Notes under the pieces: model-generated | Databases searched by the model: none | What the model was told of the DNA's origin: nothing | The model's input: only the letters and a program-made list of their open reading frames with translations | Shown here: piece by piece, positions 31,693-40,178 of the stretch | Layout: each line of letters starts with the position of its first letter | Position numbering within the stretch: the stretch's first letter is position 1 | Assembly (NCBI GenBank): GCA_036560145.1 | Contig: DATBRV010000064.1 | Coordinates: 1 to 44,412 of the forward strand | DNA: 44,412 bases | From: DATBRV01 sp036560145 | GTDB taxonomy: Bacteria > Myxococcota_A > UBA9160 > SMWR01 | Direction: 5' to 3' | Made by a program: the position numbers and the translations under genes

Positions 31693-32049
31693 GCAGCCTT
31701 GCTCGGGGGGCGGGTCGCGGGTGCGCCGCGGGCGGAGCCCTCGGCGCACCGGGGAGGACGGCGGGCGCATGATAGCCGAGCCCAACCTCGCCCATGCAAT
31801 ACCCATCTTCGAGGCACGAACTTCGAGGTCTAGTGGATCTTCCGGATGAAAATCGTTGATTTTGAGGGATGAAACGCTGAGAGGGAACAATTTGCCTTGG
31901 TTGATTTGATCTTTACTGGGTCTTAATACCCCCTCTCATCGAAATAGCCTTGTTAGAGGCCTACTTTTGCTTGCGCGAGATCCCGATCAGGGTAGACTGG
32001 TTGATTCCTGCATACGCCGGGGATCCGAAGCCCGGCCGGGGAGTTGCGC
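31693..32049. other. Non-coding intergenic island, AT-richer than its surroundings
   Basis: 357 bases between the divergent ABC exporter and ilvB starts; I see no gene in it. The part nearest the exporter is GC-rich. From about 31835 to 32010 composition is clearly lower in GC, with short A/T stretches. It contains AAAATC-GTT-GATTTT (31849-31863), the long-range inverted repeat at 31878-31938 and a weak sigma-70-like pair (TTGATT 31901, TAATAC 31924, spacing 17). It most likely holds the ilvBN promoter and leader. The start of ilvB has GGGGAG upstream. Confidence 0.7.
31878..31938. promoter_or_regulatory. Inverted repeat TGAGAGGG/CCCTCTCA in the ilvB upstream region
   Basis: Perfect 8-base arms at 31878-31885 and 31931-31938 flank 45 bases that include the weak promoter-like pair. 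They could be a two-site operator or the base stem of a structured leader. A terminator is unlikely because no T-run follows the second arm. Confidence 0.4.
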
Positions 32050-33795
32050 ATGGCGGACGAGAAGGCGGCGAAACCGGCGGCGGAGCAGCGCGTCCCGACC
32101 GGTGGGGAGAAGCTGGTCCAATGCCTCGAGCGCGAGGGCGTCGAGTACATCTTCGGGCTCTCCGGCGGCGCCGCGATGCCGATCTTCGACGCGCTGGTCG
32201 ACTCCCCGATCCAGCTGATCCTGGTGCGCCACGAGCAGGGCGCGACCCACATGGCCGACGGCTATGCGCGCTCGACGGGGCGGCCCGGCGTCGTGCTGGT
32301 GACCTCCGGCCCGGGGGCGACCAACACCGTGACCGGCCTGCTCACGGCGCTGATGGACTCCTCGCCCGTGATCGTGATCAGCGGCCAGCAGATCCTGCCG
32401 GTGCTCGGCAAGGACGCCTTCCAGGAGGCGGACGTCACCGGCATCACCTATCCGGTGGTGAAGCATTCGTACCTGGTGAAGAACGCGAACGACATCCCGC
32501 GCATCGTGCGGGAGGCGTTCCACGTGGCCACCACCGGGCGCCCCGGCCCCGTGCTGATCGACCTGCCCAAGGACATCGGCCAGGGCCCCTGCCCGGCGCC
32601 CTTCACCGATCAGGTCGACCTGCCGGGCTACCAGATCGCCGTGCGCGGCGATCGCCAGCGCATCCTCGAGGCCGCCCGCCTGCTGCGCGAGGCGCGCCGC
32701 CCCCTGCTCTACGTCGGAAATGGGGCCGTGATCTCGGGCGCCGGCAAGGCGATCACCGCGCTCGCCGAGAAGCTGCGCGCCCCGCTGGTGACCACCCTGC
32801 TCGGCAAGGGCGCCGTCGACGAGACGCACCCGCTGCACCTGGGCATGATGGGCATGCACGGGACGGCCTACGCCAACAAGGCGGTGGTCGGCTGCGATCT
32901 GATCATGTCGATCGGCGGGCGCTGGGACGACCGCATCACGGGCCGCGTCTCCGACTTCTGCCGGGACGCCGTCAAGATCCACGTCGACATCGACGCCGCC
33001 GAGTTCAACAAGATCATCCGGCCCGACGTGGCGATCCACGGCGACGCCCGGCAGGTGATCGAGGAGCTGATCCCGCTGGTCGAGATGGCCGACACCGCGG
33101 AGTGGCTCAAGCAGTGCAACCGCTGGCGCCGGATGTATCCCCTCAAGTATCCGAAGCAGGGGGGCCTGCGCGCGCAGCACGTGCTGCATCGCCTCGACGC
33201 GCTCACGCAGGGCGACGCGATCGTCACCACCGACGTGGGGCAGCACCAGATGTGGGCGGCGCAGTTCTGCCGCTCGCGCAGCAACCGGCACTGGCTCTCC
33301 AGCGGCGGCGCCGGGACCATGGGCTTCGGCTGGCCCGCCGCGATCGGCGCCCAGTTCGGCAATCCGGGCAAGAAGGTCTGGGCGGTGGTGGGCGACGGCG
33401 GCTTCCAGATGACCTGCAGCGAGCTGGCGACCGCGCAGATCCACAAGCTGCCGGTGAAGTGCCTGATCATCAACAACAACTTCCTGGGCATGATCCGACA
33501 GTGGCAGGAGATGTTCTACGACAACCGGCTCTCCGGGGCCGATCTCGAGGGCAATCCGGACTTCGTGAAGCTGGCGCAGGCCTATGGCGTCAAGGCATGG
33601 CGGATCCGGCGGCCGGCCGACGTCGACCGCATCCTGGCGCAGGCCCACGCCTGGGACGCCGGGCCGTGCGTGGTGGTGGCGGAGGTCGTGAAGGAGGACA
33701 ACGTGTTCCCGATGATCCCGGCCGGCGCCGCGATCAGCGAGATGCTGATCGAGAAGCCCAAGCGTCGGCTCGAGAAGCCGACCGGAAGCACCTGA
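32050..33795 (+). CDS. ilvB: Acetolactate synthase (acetohydroxyacid synthase) large subunit
   Basis: 581 aa. ATG 32050 was chosen because GGGGAG precedes it; a TTG at 32044 is an alternative. It condenses two pyruvates (or pyruvate and 2-oxobutyrate) to acetolactate, the first common step of Val, Leu and Ile synthesis, with TPP, Mg2+ and FAD. Catalytic Glu62 is in VRHEQGATHMADGYAR. GDGGFQMT (449-456) through NNNFLGMI (474-481) is the TPP/Mg motif, and the acidic/aromatic segment IRQWQEMFYDNR follows. The three domains (Pyr, central FAD, PP) are complete. It is followed after 13 bases by the regulatory subunit. The usual next gene, ilvC, is absent from the window. Confidence 0.97.
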   Translation: MADEKAAKPAAEQRVPTGGEKLVQCLEREGVEYIFGLSGGAAMPIFDALVDSPIQLILVRHEQGATHMADGYARSTGRPGVVLVTSGPGATNTVTGLLTALMDSSPVIVISGQQILPVLGKDAFQEADVTGITYPVVKHSYLVKNANDIPRIVREAFHVATTGRPGPVLIDLPKDIGQGPCPAPFTDQVDLPGYQIAVRGDRQRILEAARLLREARRPLLYVGNGAVISGAGKAITALAEKLRAPLVTTLLGKGAVDETHPLHLGMMGMHGTAYANKAVVGCDLIMSIGGRWDDRITGRVSDFCRDAVKIHVDIDAAEFNKIIRPDVAIHGDARQVIEELIPLVEMADTAEWLKQCNRWRRMYPLKYPKQGGLRAQHVLHRLDALTQGDAIVTTDVGQHQMWAAQFCRSRSNRHWLSSGGAGTMGFGWPAAIGAQFGNPGKKVWAVVGDGGFQMTCSELATAQIHKLPVKCLIINNNFLGMIRQWQEMFYDNRLSGADLEGNPDFVKLAQAYGVKAWRIRRPADVDRILAQAHAWDAGPCVVVAEVVKEDNVFPMIPAGAAISEMLIEKPKRRLEKPTGST

Positions 33796-33808
33796 GGAGG
33801 GACTCGCG

Positions 33809-34330
33809 TTGACCGCCGCTTCCGCGCTCCCGGCCCCCGCGCCCGCCTTCCACACCATCTCGCTGTTCGTGAACAACAAGCCCGGCGTGCTGGTGCGCGT
33901 CTCGCTCGTCTTCTCGCGCCGCGGCTTCAACATCGAAAGCCTGGTGGTGAGCCCGGCCGCCGAGGGTCGCTTCTCCCGCATGACGATCACCTGCTCGGGC
34001 GCCCCGGAGGATCTCGAGCAGATCATCAAGCAGCTGCAAAAGCTGGTCGACGTGGTGCACGCCATCGATCACACGGGCGATTCGTCGTACGAGGTCGAGA
34101 TCGCGCTGGTCAAGCTCGACTGCCCGCTCGACCAGCGCACCCAGATCCTTCAGATCGCGGAGCACTACACGGCGCGCGTGGTCGACTACGGGAGCGACTC
34201 GCTGATGCTGCAAGCGCACGGCTCGAGCGAGAAGCTCGACGCCTTCATCGCGCTGCTGCGGCCCTTCCAGCTGACCGACCTGGTCCGCTCCGGGAAGATC
34301 CTGATGGCGCGGGGCAAGAGCGTCACCTGA
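33809..34330 (+). CDS. ilvN: Acetolactate synthase small (regulatory) subunit
   Basis: 173 aa. The start is TTG 33809 with a strong GAGGAGGG eight bases upstream; no ATG or GTG fits. The N-terminal ACT domain reads TISLFVNNKPGVLVRVSLVFSRRGFNIESL, followed by LKGxT-like MTITCSGAPEDLEQIIKQLQ. The C-terminal domain holds IALVKLDC and GSSEKLDAFIALLRPF. It binds the catalytic subunit, raises activity and mediates valine feedback inhibition. A rare TTG start may set the ratio of small to large subunit. The end overlaps the convergent permease gene by eight bases. Confidence 0.96.
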   Translation: MTAASALPAPAPAFHTISLFVNNKPGVLVRVSLVFSRRGFNIESLVVSPAAEGRFSRMTITCSGAPEDLEQIIKQLQKLVDVVHAIDHTGDSSYEVEIALVKLDCPLDQRTQILQIAEHYTARVVDYGSDSLMLQAHGSSEKLDAFIALLRPFQLTDLVRSGKILMARGKSVT

Positions 34331-35720
34331 GCCGGCTGTGCAGGCGGCCGTAGAAGTAATAGACCGCGAGCCCGATCGCCAGCCAGACCGCGAAACGCAG
34401 CCAGGTCACCGCCGGCAGGCTCGCCATCAGGTAGCCGCAGGCGGCGATCGCGAGCACCGGCACGACCGGCACCCAGGGGCAGCGGAAGGGCCGCCGCAGG
34501 TCCGGCTGGAGCCGACGCAGCACCAGCACCCCGGCCGAAACGAGCACGAACGCGAAGAGGGTCCCGATGCTGACGAGCTCCACCAGCACCGTGAGCGGCG
34601 TGAGCCCCGAGAGCACGGCCACGATCAGGCCCACCAGGATGGTCGAGACGTGCGGCGTGCGAAACCGCGGATGGATCCGCCCGAAGGCCTTCGGCATCAG
34701 CCCGTCGCGCGACATCGCGAGGAAGATCCGCGACTGACCGAGCAGCAGCACGAGCAGCACGCTGGTGAGCCCCACGATCGCGCCGACCGAGATCAGCCCC
34801 GCCGCAAACCCCAGGCCCACGTCGTGGAAGGCGCTCGCCAACGGGGCGGTCCGATCGATCTGGGCCAGCGGCACCATCCCCGTCACGATCCCCGACACGG
34901 CGAGATAGAGCAGCGTGCAGATCGCCAGCGAGCCGAGGATCCCGATCGGCATGTCGCGCTCGGGGTTGCGCGATTCCTCGGCGGCGGTCGTCACGCAATC
35001 GAAGCCGATGTAGGAGAAGAAGACGATCGCGCCGCCCGCCATGATCCCGTTCCAACCGAAGGGCGCGAACGGGCGCCAGTTCGAGGGGTCCACGTGGTTG
35101 AAGCCCGCCACGATCACGAACAGGATCACGCCGAGCTTGAGCGCGACGATCACCGCGTTCGCACGCGCGCTCTCGCGGATTCCGATCACGAGCAGCGTCG
35201 AGACCGCGAGGATCACGAGCAGCGCTGGCAGGTTCACGAGCGCGCCCTCGGCGGTGCCCGGCGCGTGCGCGATCGCAACCGGAAGGTCGAAGCCCATGCT
35301 GTGGAGGATCACCCGGAAATAGCCGGACCAGCCGCTCGCGACCGCCGAGGCGGCGACCGCGTACTCGAGGATCAGGTCCCAGCCGATCACCCAGGCGACG
35401 ATCTCGCCGAGCGTCGCGTAGGCGTAGCTGTAGGCGCTGCCCGAGATCGGGATCAGCGTGGCGAACTCGGCATAGCAGAGGCCCGCGAGCGCGCAGGCGA
35501 GCCCGGCGACCGCGAACGACGCCACCACGCCGGGCCCAGCGTGGTCCACCGCGGCGACGCCCGTCAGCACGAAGATGCCGGTCCCGATGATCCCGCCGAT
35601 GCCGAGCATCACGAGGTCGACCGGGCCGAGCGCGCGTTTGAGCGCGTGCGGTCCGGCGCGCCCTTCGGCCTCCGCGTAGAAGACATCGAGCGGCTTGCGC
35701 TGCAGCAACCGACTGGGCAT
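34323..35720 (-). CDS. APC superfamily amino acid permease
   Basis: 465 aa from ATG 35720, which has GGGGGAAGAG upstream; the longer reading frame (to 35855) begins with Arg/Pro-rich sequence and is not accepted. About 12 helices. The substrate-binding unwound helix is MLGIGGIIGTGIFVLTG (residues 38-54), the family's GxGIIGxGIF motif. YAEFATLIPISGSAYSYAY and FFSYIGFDCVTTAAEESRNP are also typical. It matches the cationic-amino-acid transporter/YfnA-like branch. Likely imports an amino acid with H+. It is convergent with ilvN, so coupling to branched-chain amino acid supply is possible but not shown. Confidence 0.93.
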   Translation of the reverse strand: MPSRLLQRKPLDVFYAEAEGRAGPHALKRALGPVDLVMLGIGGIIGTGIFVLTGVAAVDHAGPGVVASFAVAGLACALAGLCYAEFATLIPISGSAYSYAYATLGEIVAWVIGWDLILEYAVAASAVASGWSGYFRVILHSMGFDLPVAIAHAPGTAEGALVNLPALLVILAVSTLLVIGIRESARANAVIVALKLGVILFVIVAGFNHVDPSNWRPFAPFGWNGIMAGGAIVFFSYIGFDCVTTAAEESRNPERDMPIGILGSLAICTLLYLAVSGIVTGMVPLAQIDRTAPLASAFHDVGLGFAAGLISVGAIVGLTSVLLVLLLGQSRIFLAMSRDGLMPKAFGRIHPRFRTPHVSTILVGLIVAVLSGLTPLTVLVELVSIGTLFAFVLVSAGVLVLRRLQPDLRRPFRCPWVPVVPVLAIAACGYLMASLPAVTWLRFAVWLAIGLAVYYFYGRLHSRLR

Positions 35721-35899
35721 CGGCTCTTCCCCCCTTCGATTCGGACCCGCCAGGCGGCGGGCGCCGGAACGGCTCGCGGGGGGGGGACGCGCGAGATAGC
35801 GGACGGTAGCAGCCCGCGGGCCGCTGCGCGGGTCGCGAGGCGTCCGGGCCGCCAACGCCTAGAATCCCGCGACCCCGGGCAGGAGCGCCCGGCGGACCG

Positions 35900-38293
35900 G
35901 TGCCGGAGCCGACGCGGGTGATCCTCTCGCCGCAGATCCTGTTTACCCTGGTCGCCGGCGCACTGCTGGTCGCCGGGCTGGCTTTCGCCTCGCTCCGCCC
36001 CGGGGCCGTGGTGGGCCACCCTCGGCGGGTGCTCTCGCTGGTCGCGCTGGTGAGCGCCGCCGCGCTGCTCGCGCTGGTCCGTCTGGATCCGCCCGGACTG
36101 CGCCTCGTGATCGACCCCTCGACCGAGCCGATGCTGCCCGCCAGCGATCCCGCAAAGGAGGACTATCGAGCGGCGGTCCGCGACTTCGGCGACGACGAGG
36201 TCTTCGTGATCGCCATGGAAACCGCGGACGTCTTCACGGCCGAGAACCTCGGCGCCCTGCGCCGGCTGAGCGACCGGATCGCGAAGCTCCCCGAGGTGCG
36301 CGAGGTGAAGAGCCTCGTGCGCGTGACGTCCTTCCGCTGGGTGCCGGCCGACGAGTGGATCGAGATCCGCCCGCTGGTCGAGGAGATCCCCTCCGACCCC
36401 GCCGCCCTCGCCGCCCTGCGCGCCCGCGCCCTCGGCGATCCCCTCTTCCGGCGCACGCTGGTCTCCGACGACGGCCGCACGGCCGCGCTCAACGTCTCGT
36501 TCCGCAAGATGACCGACCGCGAATTCATCACGGCCGATCTCGACGGGCGCATCCAGCGCCTCGTCGCGGAGGAGAGGCAGCCGGGACGGCGCTTCCACGT
36601 GGCCGGGCGCCCGCACGTGAAATCGCAGGTCTATCACCTGATGATGCGCGACCTCGCCCTGCTGATGCCCCTCGCGGTGGCCGGGATCGCCGCGGTCCTG
36701 ACCTTCTGCCTCGGCTCCTGGCGCGGCGTGGTGCTGCCCATGGCCTCGGTCCTGATCGCGACGCTGTGGACCTTCGGCGCGATCGCGCTGCTCGGGCGGC
36801 CGCTCACGATCTTGACCGTGATCCTCGCGCCCAACCTGATTGCGATCGGCAGCGTCTACGGCGTGCACGTGATCACGCGCTACGAGGAGGAGGGGCTCTC
36901 CGTCGCGGACTCCCCCGCCGCAGCGCTGCGCTGCCTCGAGCACATCACCACGCCCGTGCTGATCTCCGGGCTCACCACCGCGATCGGCTTCGGCGCGCTG
37001 CTGGTGACCGACGTGCCCGCGGTCTACGAGCTGGGAGCCTTCTCCGTGCTGGGCGTCGCCTCCGTCACGCTGCTCTCGATCAGCGCGGTTCCGGCGGCGC
37101 TCGCCCTGCTGCCGTTGCCGGCGCGGGCCGCCCGGCCGGGGTTCGTGCGGCGCGCGAGCGCGCGGATCCAGGCCGGCTTCGGAGCCGTGCTGCGCGTCTT
37201 CAACCACTCCTCTGCGCGCTACAGCCGCAGCGTGATCGCGGTCTGGGCCCTGCTCTCCCTGCTCGCGGCGTGTCTGGTGCCGCGGATGCGCGTGGACACG
37301 GATTACCTGTCGTTCTTCGACGAGCGCTCGCAGGTGCGGCGCGATTTCGAGGCCGTGAACCGGCTGCTGTCCGGTGCGGTGCCGATCTACGTGGTGATCG
37401 GGGGCGACGGCTCGGGAGCCATGCGCGAGCCGGAGGCGCTGCGCGCGGTGGAGCGCCTCGAGCGCGAGGTCGAGAAGCTCCCCGGCGTGACGCACGCGAC
37501 CTCGATCGTGGAGGTCGTGCGCGCGCTCAACCGCGCCGTCGAGGCCGGCGACCCCGCGCAGGAGCGCATCCCCGAGACACGCGCCGGCGTCGCCGAGCTG
37601 CTCCAGCTGGTGCCCAAGGGCGATGCGCAGCGCCTCCTCACCACCGACCACGCGCGCGCGAACCTGATCGTGCGCACGGGAACCGTGGGCTCCGAGGCGG
37701 TGCGCGCGCTGGCCGCGTCGCTCGAGCGCAGCGCCGCCGCCGCCCAGCTGCCCGCTCCGCTCACCAGCATCGTCACGGGCAACGCCATCCTGCTTTCGCG
37801 CAGCGCCGACGGCATCGCGAGCGGGCAGATGCAGGCCGTCTGCCTGGCGGCCGGCTCGATCTTCCTGCTGATCCTCGCGGGCCTGCGCTCGCTGCCGCTG
37901 GCCGTGATCGCCATGATCCCGAACGTGGTGCCGGTGCTGCTCTTCTTCGGTCTGCTGGGGGCCGGAATCGCGCCGCTCTCGCTGCCCACCAGCCTGATCG
38001 GCAGCGTGGCCCTCGGCATCGCGATCGACGACACCGTGCACTACATCGTGCGCTACCGGGCGGAGCGGATGGCGGGGCGCGACCCCGACCAGGCCTCGCG
38101 GCAAGCCAGCCAGAGCGTGGGAACCGCGATCGTCACCACCTGCGCCATGCTGGTCGCCGGCTACTCGATCATCGCGCTCTCGGGCTTCGCCACCCTGCGC
38201 GAATTCGGGCTGCTCTCCGCCGGGACCATGCTGCTCTGTCTGGTCACCGATCTGATCCTCCTGCCCGCGCTGCTGATGCGCTGGAGGGTGTGA
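35900..38293 (+). CDS. RND/MMPL-type transporter (hopanoid/lipid exporter-like)
   Basis: 797 aa from GTG 35900. Two N-terminal helices (about 10-30 and 45-62) precede the first periplasmic domain, one more than the usual single helix. Five helices follow (about 245-400), then a helix (SVIAVWALLSLLAACLV), a second periplasmic domain and five more helices. The second half has the proton-relay pattern GIAIDDTVHYIVRYR. The equivalent first-half site reads IGSVYGVHVITRYEE and lacks both Asp. Related proteins export lipids or hopanoids (HpnN, MmpL). Its stop is inside the next start (GTGTGA at 38288-38293), so an SLC13-type partner is cotranscribed. TAGAAT at 35860 could be its -10. Confidence 0.85.
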   Translation: MPEPTRVILSPQILFTLVAGALLVAGLAFASLRPGAVVGHPRRVLSLVALVSAAALLALVRLDPPGLRLVIDPSTEPMLPASDPAKEDYRAAVRDFGDDEVFVIAMETADVFTAENLGALRRLSDRIAKLPEVREVKSLVRVTSFRWVPADEWIEIRPLVEEIPSDPAALAALRARALGDPLFRRTLVSDDGRTAALNVSFRKMTDREFITADLDGRIQRLVAEERQPGRRFHVAGRPHVKSQVYHLMMRDLALLMPLAVAGIAAVLTFCLGSWRGVVLPMASVLIATLWTFGAIALLGRPLTILTVILAPNLIAIGSVYGVHVITRYEEEGLSVADSPAAALRCLEHITTPVLISGLTTAIGFGALLVTDVPAVYELGAFSVLGVASVTLLSISAVPAALALLPLPARAARPGFVRRASARIQAGFGAVLRVFNHSSARYSRSVIAVWALLSLLAACLVPRMRVDTDYLSFFDERSQVRRDFEAVNRLLSGAVPIYVVIGGDGSGAMREPEALRAVERLEREVEKLPGVTHATSIVEVVRALNRAVEAGDPAQERIPETRAGVAELLQLVPKGDAQRLLTTDHARANLIVRTGTVGSEAVRALAASLERSAAAAQLPAPLTSIVTGNAILLSRSADGIASGQMQAVCLAAGSIFLLILAGLRSLPLAVIAMIPNVVPVLLFFGLLGAGIAPLSLPTSLIGSVALGIAIDDTVHYIVRYRAERMAGRDPDQASRQASQSVGTAIVTTCAMLVAGYSIIALSGFATLREFGLLSAGTMLLCLVTDLILLPALLMRWRV

Positions 38294-39768
38294 TTCGCTT
38301 CCGATTCGACGCCTGGAAGATCACGGCGCTGGTCGCTGGGCTCGCCGCCTTCGCGCTGCTGCTCGGCGTCGAGGGTCCCCTGCACCAGCTGCCCGGCCGC
38401 GGCTCGCGGCCCGCGCTGGCGGCCGCCGTGACGGCGCTGATGGCGGTCTGGTGGCTGTGCGAGGCCGTCCCGATCCATTGGACCGCCTGCGTGCCGCTCG
38501 TCGTGTATCCCTTCAGCGACGTCTTCTCGGCCAGCCCGCTCGAGAATCTCCAGCGCGTGGTGCTTCCCTACTTCGACGCCTACATCTTCCTGTTCCTGGG
38601 CGGCATGTGCATCGCCGCCGCCATGCAGCAGTGGAACCTGCACCGGCGCATCGCGCTCGCGATCATGCGCGCGATCGGGACCGATCCGCGCCGGCTGCTC
38701 TTCGGCGTGCTCGCCGCCACCGCCTTCATCTCGCTCTGGATCTCGAACACGGCGACCGCGACCATGATGCTGCCGATCGCCCTCTCGGTGATCTTCCAGC
38801 TCGAGACGCACGCCGGCGGCCGCCGCCTCGAGCACTACGGCGCGGCGCTGATGCTGGCGGTTGCCTACGCCGCGAACGTGGGCGGTATCGGGACCAAGAT
38901 CGGCACCGCGCCCAACGCGCAGTTCGCCAGCTTCATGGCGCTGCGCGGCGTCGAGATCTCCTTCCTCGAGTACATGGCGATCGGGCTTCCCTTCGTCCTG
39001 CTCTTCCTGCCGGTCGTCTGGCTGGCCCTCTGGCGGATCGGGCGGCGGGACGCCCCGGATGCGGCGGCGGGGCGCGACGTGCTGAGCGCGGAAATCGCGG
39101 CGCTGGGCCGCATGCAGCGCGCGGAGTGGGTGGTGCTGGGGGTCTTCGCGTGCGCCGCGACGCTCTGGATCGCCGGCCGCCCGCTCACCGCCTGGCTCAC
39201 GCCGCGCATCACCTGGATTGCCGTCAGCAGCGCGCGGTTCGAGGCGGGCGTGGCGATGACGGCGGCCGTGCTGCTGCTGCTGCTGCGGGTCCAGGGCCGG
39301 AGGGTGCTCGAGCTGCGCTGGCTCCGGCGGCTCCCTTTCGAGACGCTGGTCCTGCTGGGCGGAAGCCTCGCGATGGCGGCGGCGATCGAGGCGAGCGGCC
39401 TCTCGGGCTGGCTGGCCGGCCAGCTCGCCGGCTTGCGCGAGGCCCCCGCCTGGGCGCAGCTGCTGCTCGCGAGCCTCGCCACCGTGGCGCTCTCGGCGGT
39501 GGCCTCGAACGTCGCGACCATCGCCGTGATGCTCTCGGTGCTCGAGAGCAGCGTGGCGCCCGCCCTCGTGACCACCGCGCTCTTCACGGCGACGGTGGCC
39601 GCCAGCTGCGACTTCGCGCTGCCGGCCGGGACCCCGCCCAACGCGATCGTGTTCGGCAGCGGCTACGTCTCGGTGCCGCGGATGGCCAAGACCGGCGCGC
39701 TGCTCGACCTCGCCGCGGCGCTGCTCGCCGCCGGGCTGTGCGCGCTGCTGGTGCCGCGGGTGCTCTAG
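38290..39768 (+). CDS. SLC13/DASS family anion:sodium symporter
   Basis: 492 aa from GTG 38290. About 11 helices with the family's two SNT-type anion/Na+ sites: ISLWISNTATATMMLPIA in the first half and ALSAVASNVATIAVML in the second. AYAANVGGIGTKIGTAPNAQ and ALPAGTPPNAIVFGSGYV are the paired hairpin motifs. Family members move succinate, malate, citrate or sulfate with Na+ across the inner membrane. The first SNT is exact and the second reads SNV, which may change selectivity. It follows an RND/MMPL gene by overlap, an unusual pairing. The stop shares CTAG with the convergent EamA gene. Confidence 0.93.
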   Translation: MIRFRFDAWKITALVAGLAAFALLLGVEGPLHQLPGRGSRPALAAAVTALMAVWWLCEAVPIHWTACVPLVVYPFSDVFSASPLENLQRVVLPYFDAYIFLFLGGMCIAAAMQQWNLHRRIALAIMRAIGTDPRRLLFGVLAATAFISLWISNTATATMMLPIALSVIFQLETHAGGRRLEHYGAALMLAVAYAANVGGIGTKIGTAPNAQFASFMALRGVEISFLEYMAIGLPFVLLFLPVVWLALWRIGRRDAPDAAAGRDVLSAEIAALGRMQRAEWVVLGVFACAATLWIAGRPLTAWLTPRITWIAVSSARFEAGVAMTAAVLLLLLRVQGRRVLELRWLRRLPFETLVLLGGSLAMAAAIEASGLSGWLAGQLAGLREAPAWAQLLLASLATVALSAVASNVATIAVMLSVLESSVAPALVTTALFTATVAASCDFALPAGTPPNAIVFGSGYVSVPRMAKTGALLDLAAALLAAGLCALLVPRVL

Positions 39769-40178
39769 ACCGGGCGCAGCGCCACGATCCCCGCGACCAG
39801 CAGCGCGAGCCCGACCAGCTTGCGCGCGGTCACCGCTTCCTGGAAGAAGTAGATCGCGCCGAGCGTGGTGACGATCAGCATCGCGGTGTCGACGATCGGG
39901 ATCGAGATCGAGGCGTCGAGCCGGCTGTTGGCGAGCCGGTTGAAGGCGAGCAGCCCGCACCCCATCAGGACGCCGGCGACGGCGAGCTTGGCGAGCGCGG
40001 CGGGCGACGGCCGCGCCACACCTCCCTGCCAGAGCACCGCCAGCGCGATCGGCAGCAGCCCCGCGAGCGAGAGGACGAGCGTTCCGAGCGGCCCCCCGTA
40101 GCCCGACCAGCGCGCCACCAACGGATAGCCGCCCCAGCAGGCCGCGACGATCGCGATGCAGACGATCTCGAGGGTCAC
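39765..40178 (-). CDS. Half-size EamA/DMT-family transporter
   Basis: 137 aa from GTG 40178, overlapping the stop of the M16 gene (GTGA). Four to five helices: IVCIAIVAACWGGYPLVAR, LGTLVLSLAGLLPIALAVLW, LAVAGVLMGCGLLAFNRL, then SIPIVDTAMLIVTTLGAIYFF and LVGLALLVAGIVALRPV. Normal EamA proteins hold two such five-helix repeats (about 300 aa), so this is a single-repeat form likely to dimerise, like EmrE-type small transporters. It is the last gene of the sigma-factor unit. Substrate unknown; small metabolite or cation export is typical of the fold. Confidence 0.85.
   Translation of the reverse strand: MTLEIVCIAIVAACWGGYPLVARWSGYGGPLGTLVLSLAGLLPIALAVLWQGGVARPSPAALAKLAVAGVLMGCGLLAFNRLANSRLDASISIPIVDTAMLIVTTLGAIYFFQEAVTARKLVGLALLVAGIVALRPV

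Noticed and set aside
31846..31872. Short reading frame MKIVDFEG as an attenuation leader peptide for ilvBN
   Set aside because: Only one Ile and one Val codon, no ribosome site, and no terminator/antiterminator hairpins; not enough to call a leader peptide.
31693..31890. N-terminal extension of the ABC exporter
   Set aside because: It reads Pro/Arg-rich sequence through the intergenic region, and the normal first helix begins at 31692.
35609..38104. Minus-strand 831-codon frame opposite the MMPL gene
   Set aside because: It is an antisense shadow; composition is dominated by Arg, His, Gln and Gly, with no recognisable fold.
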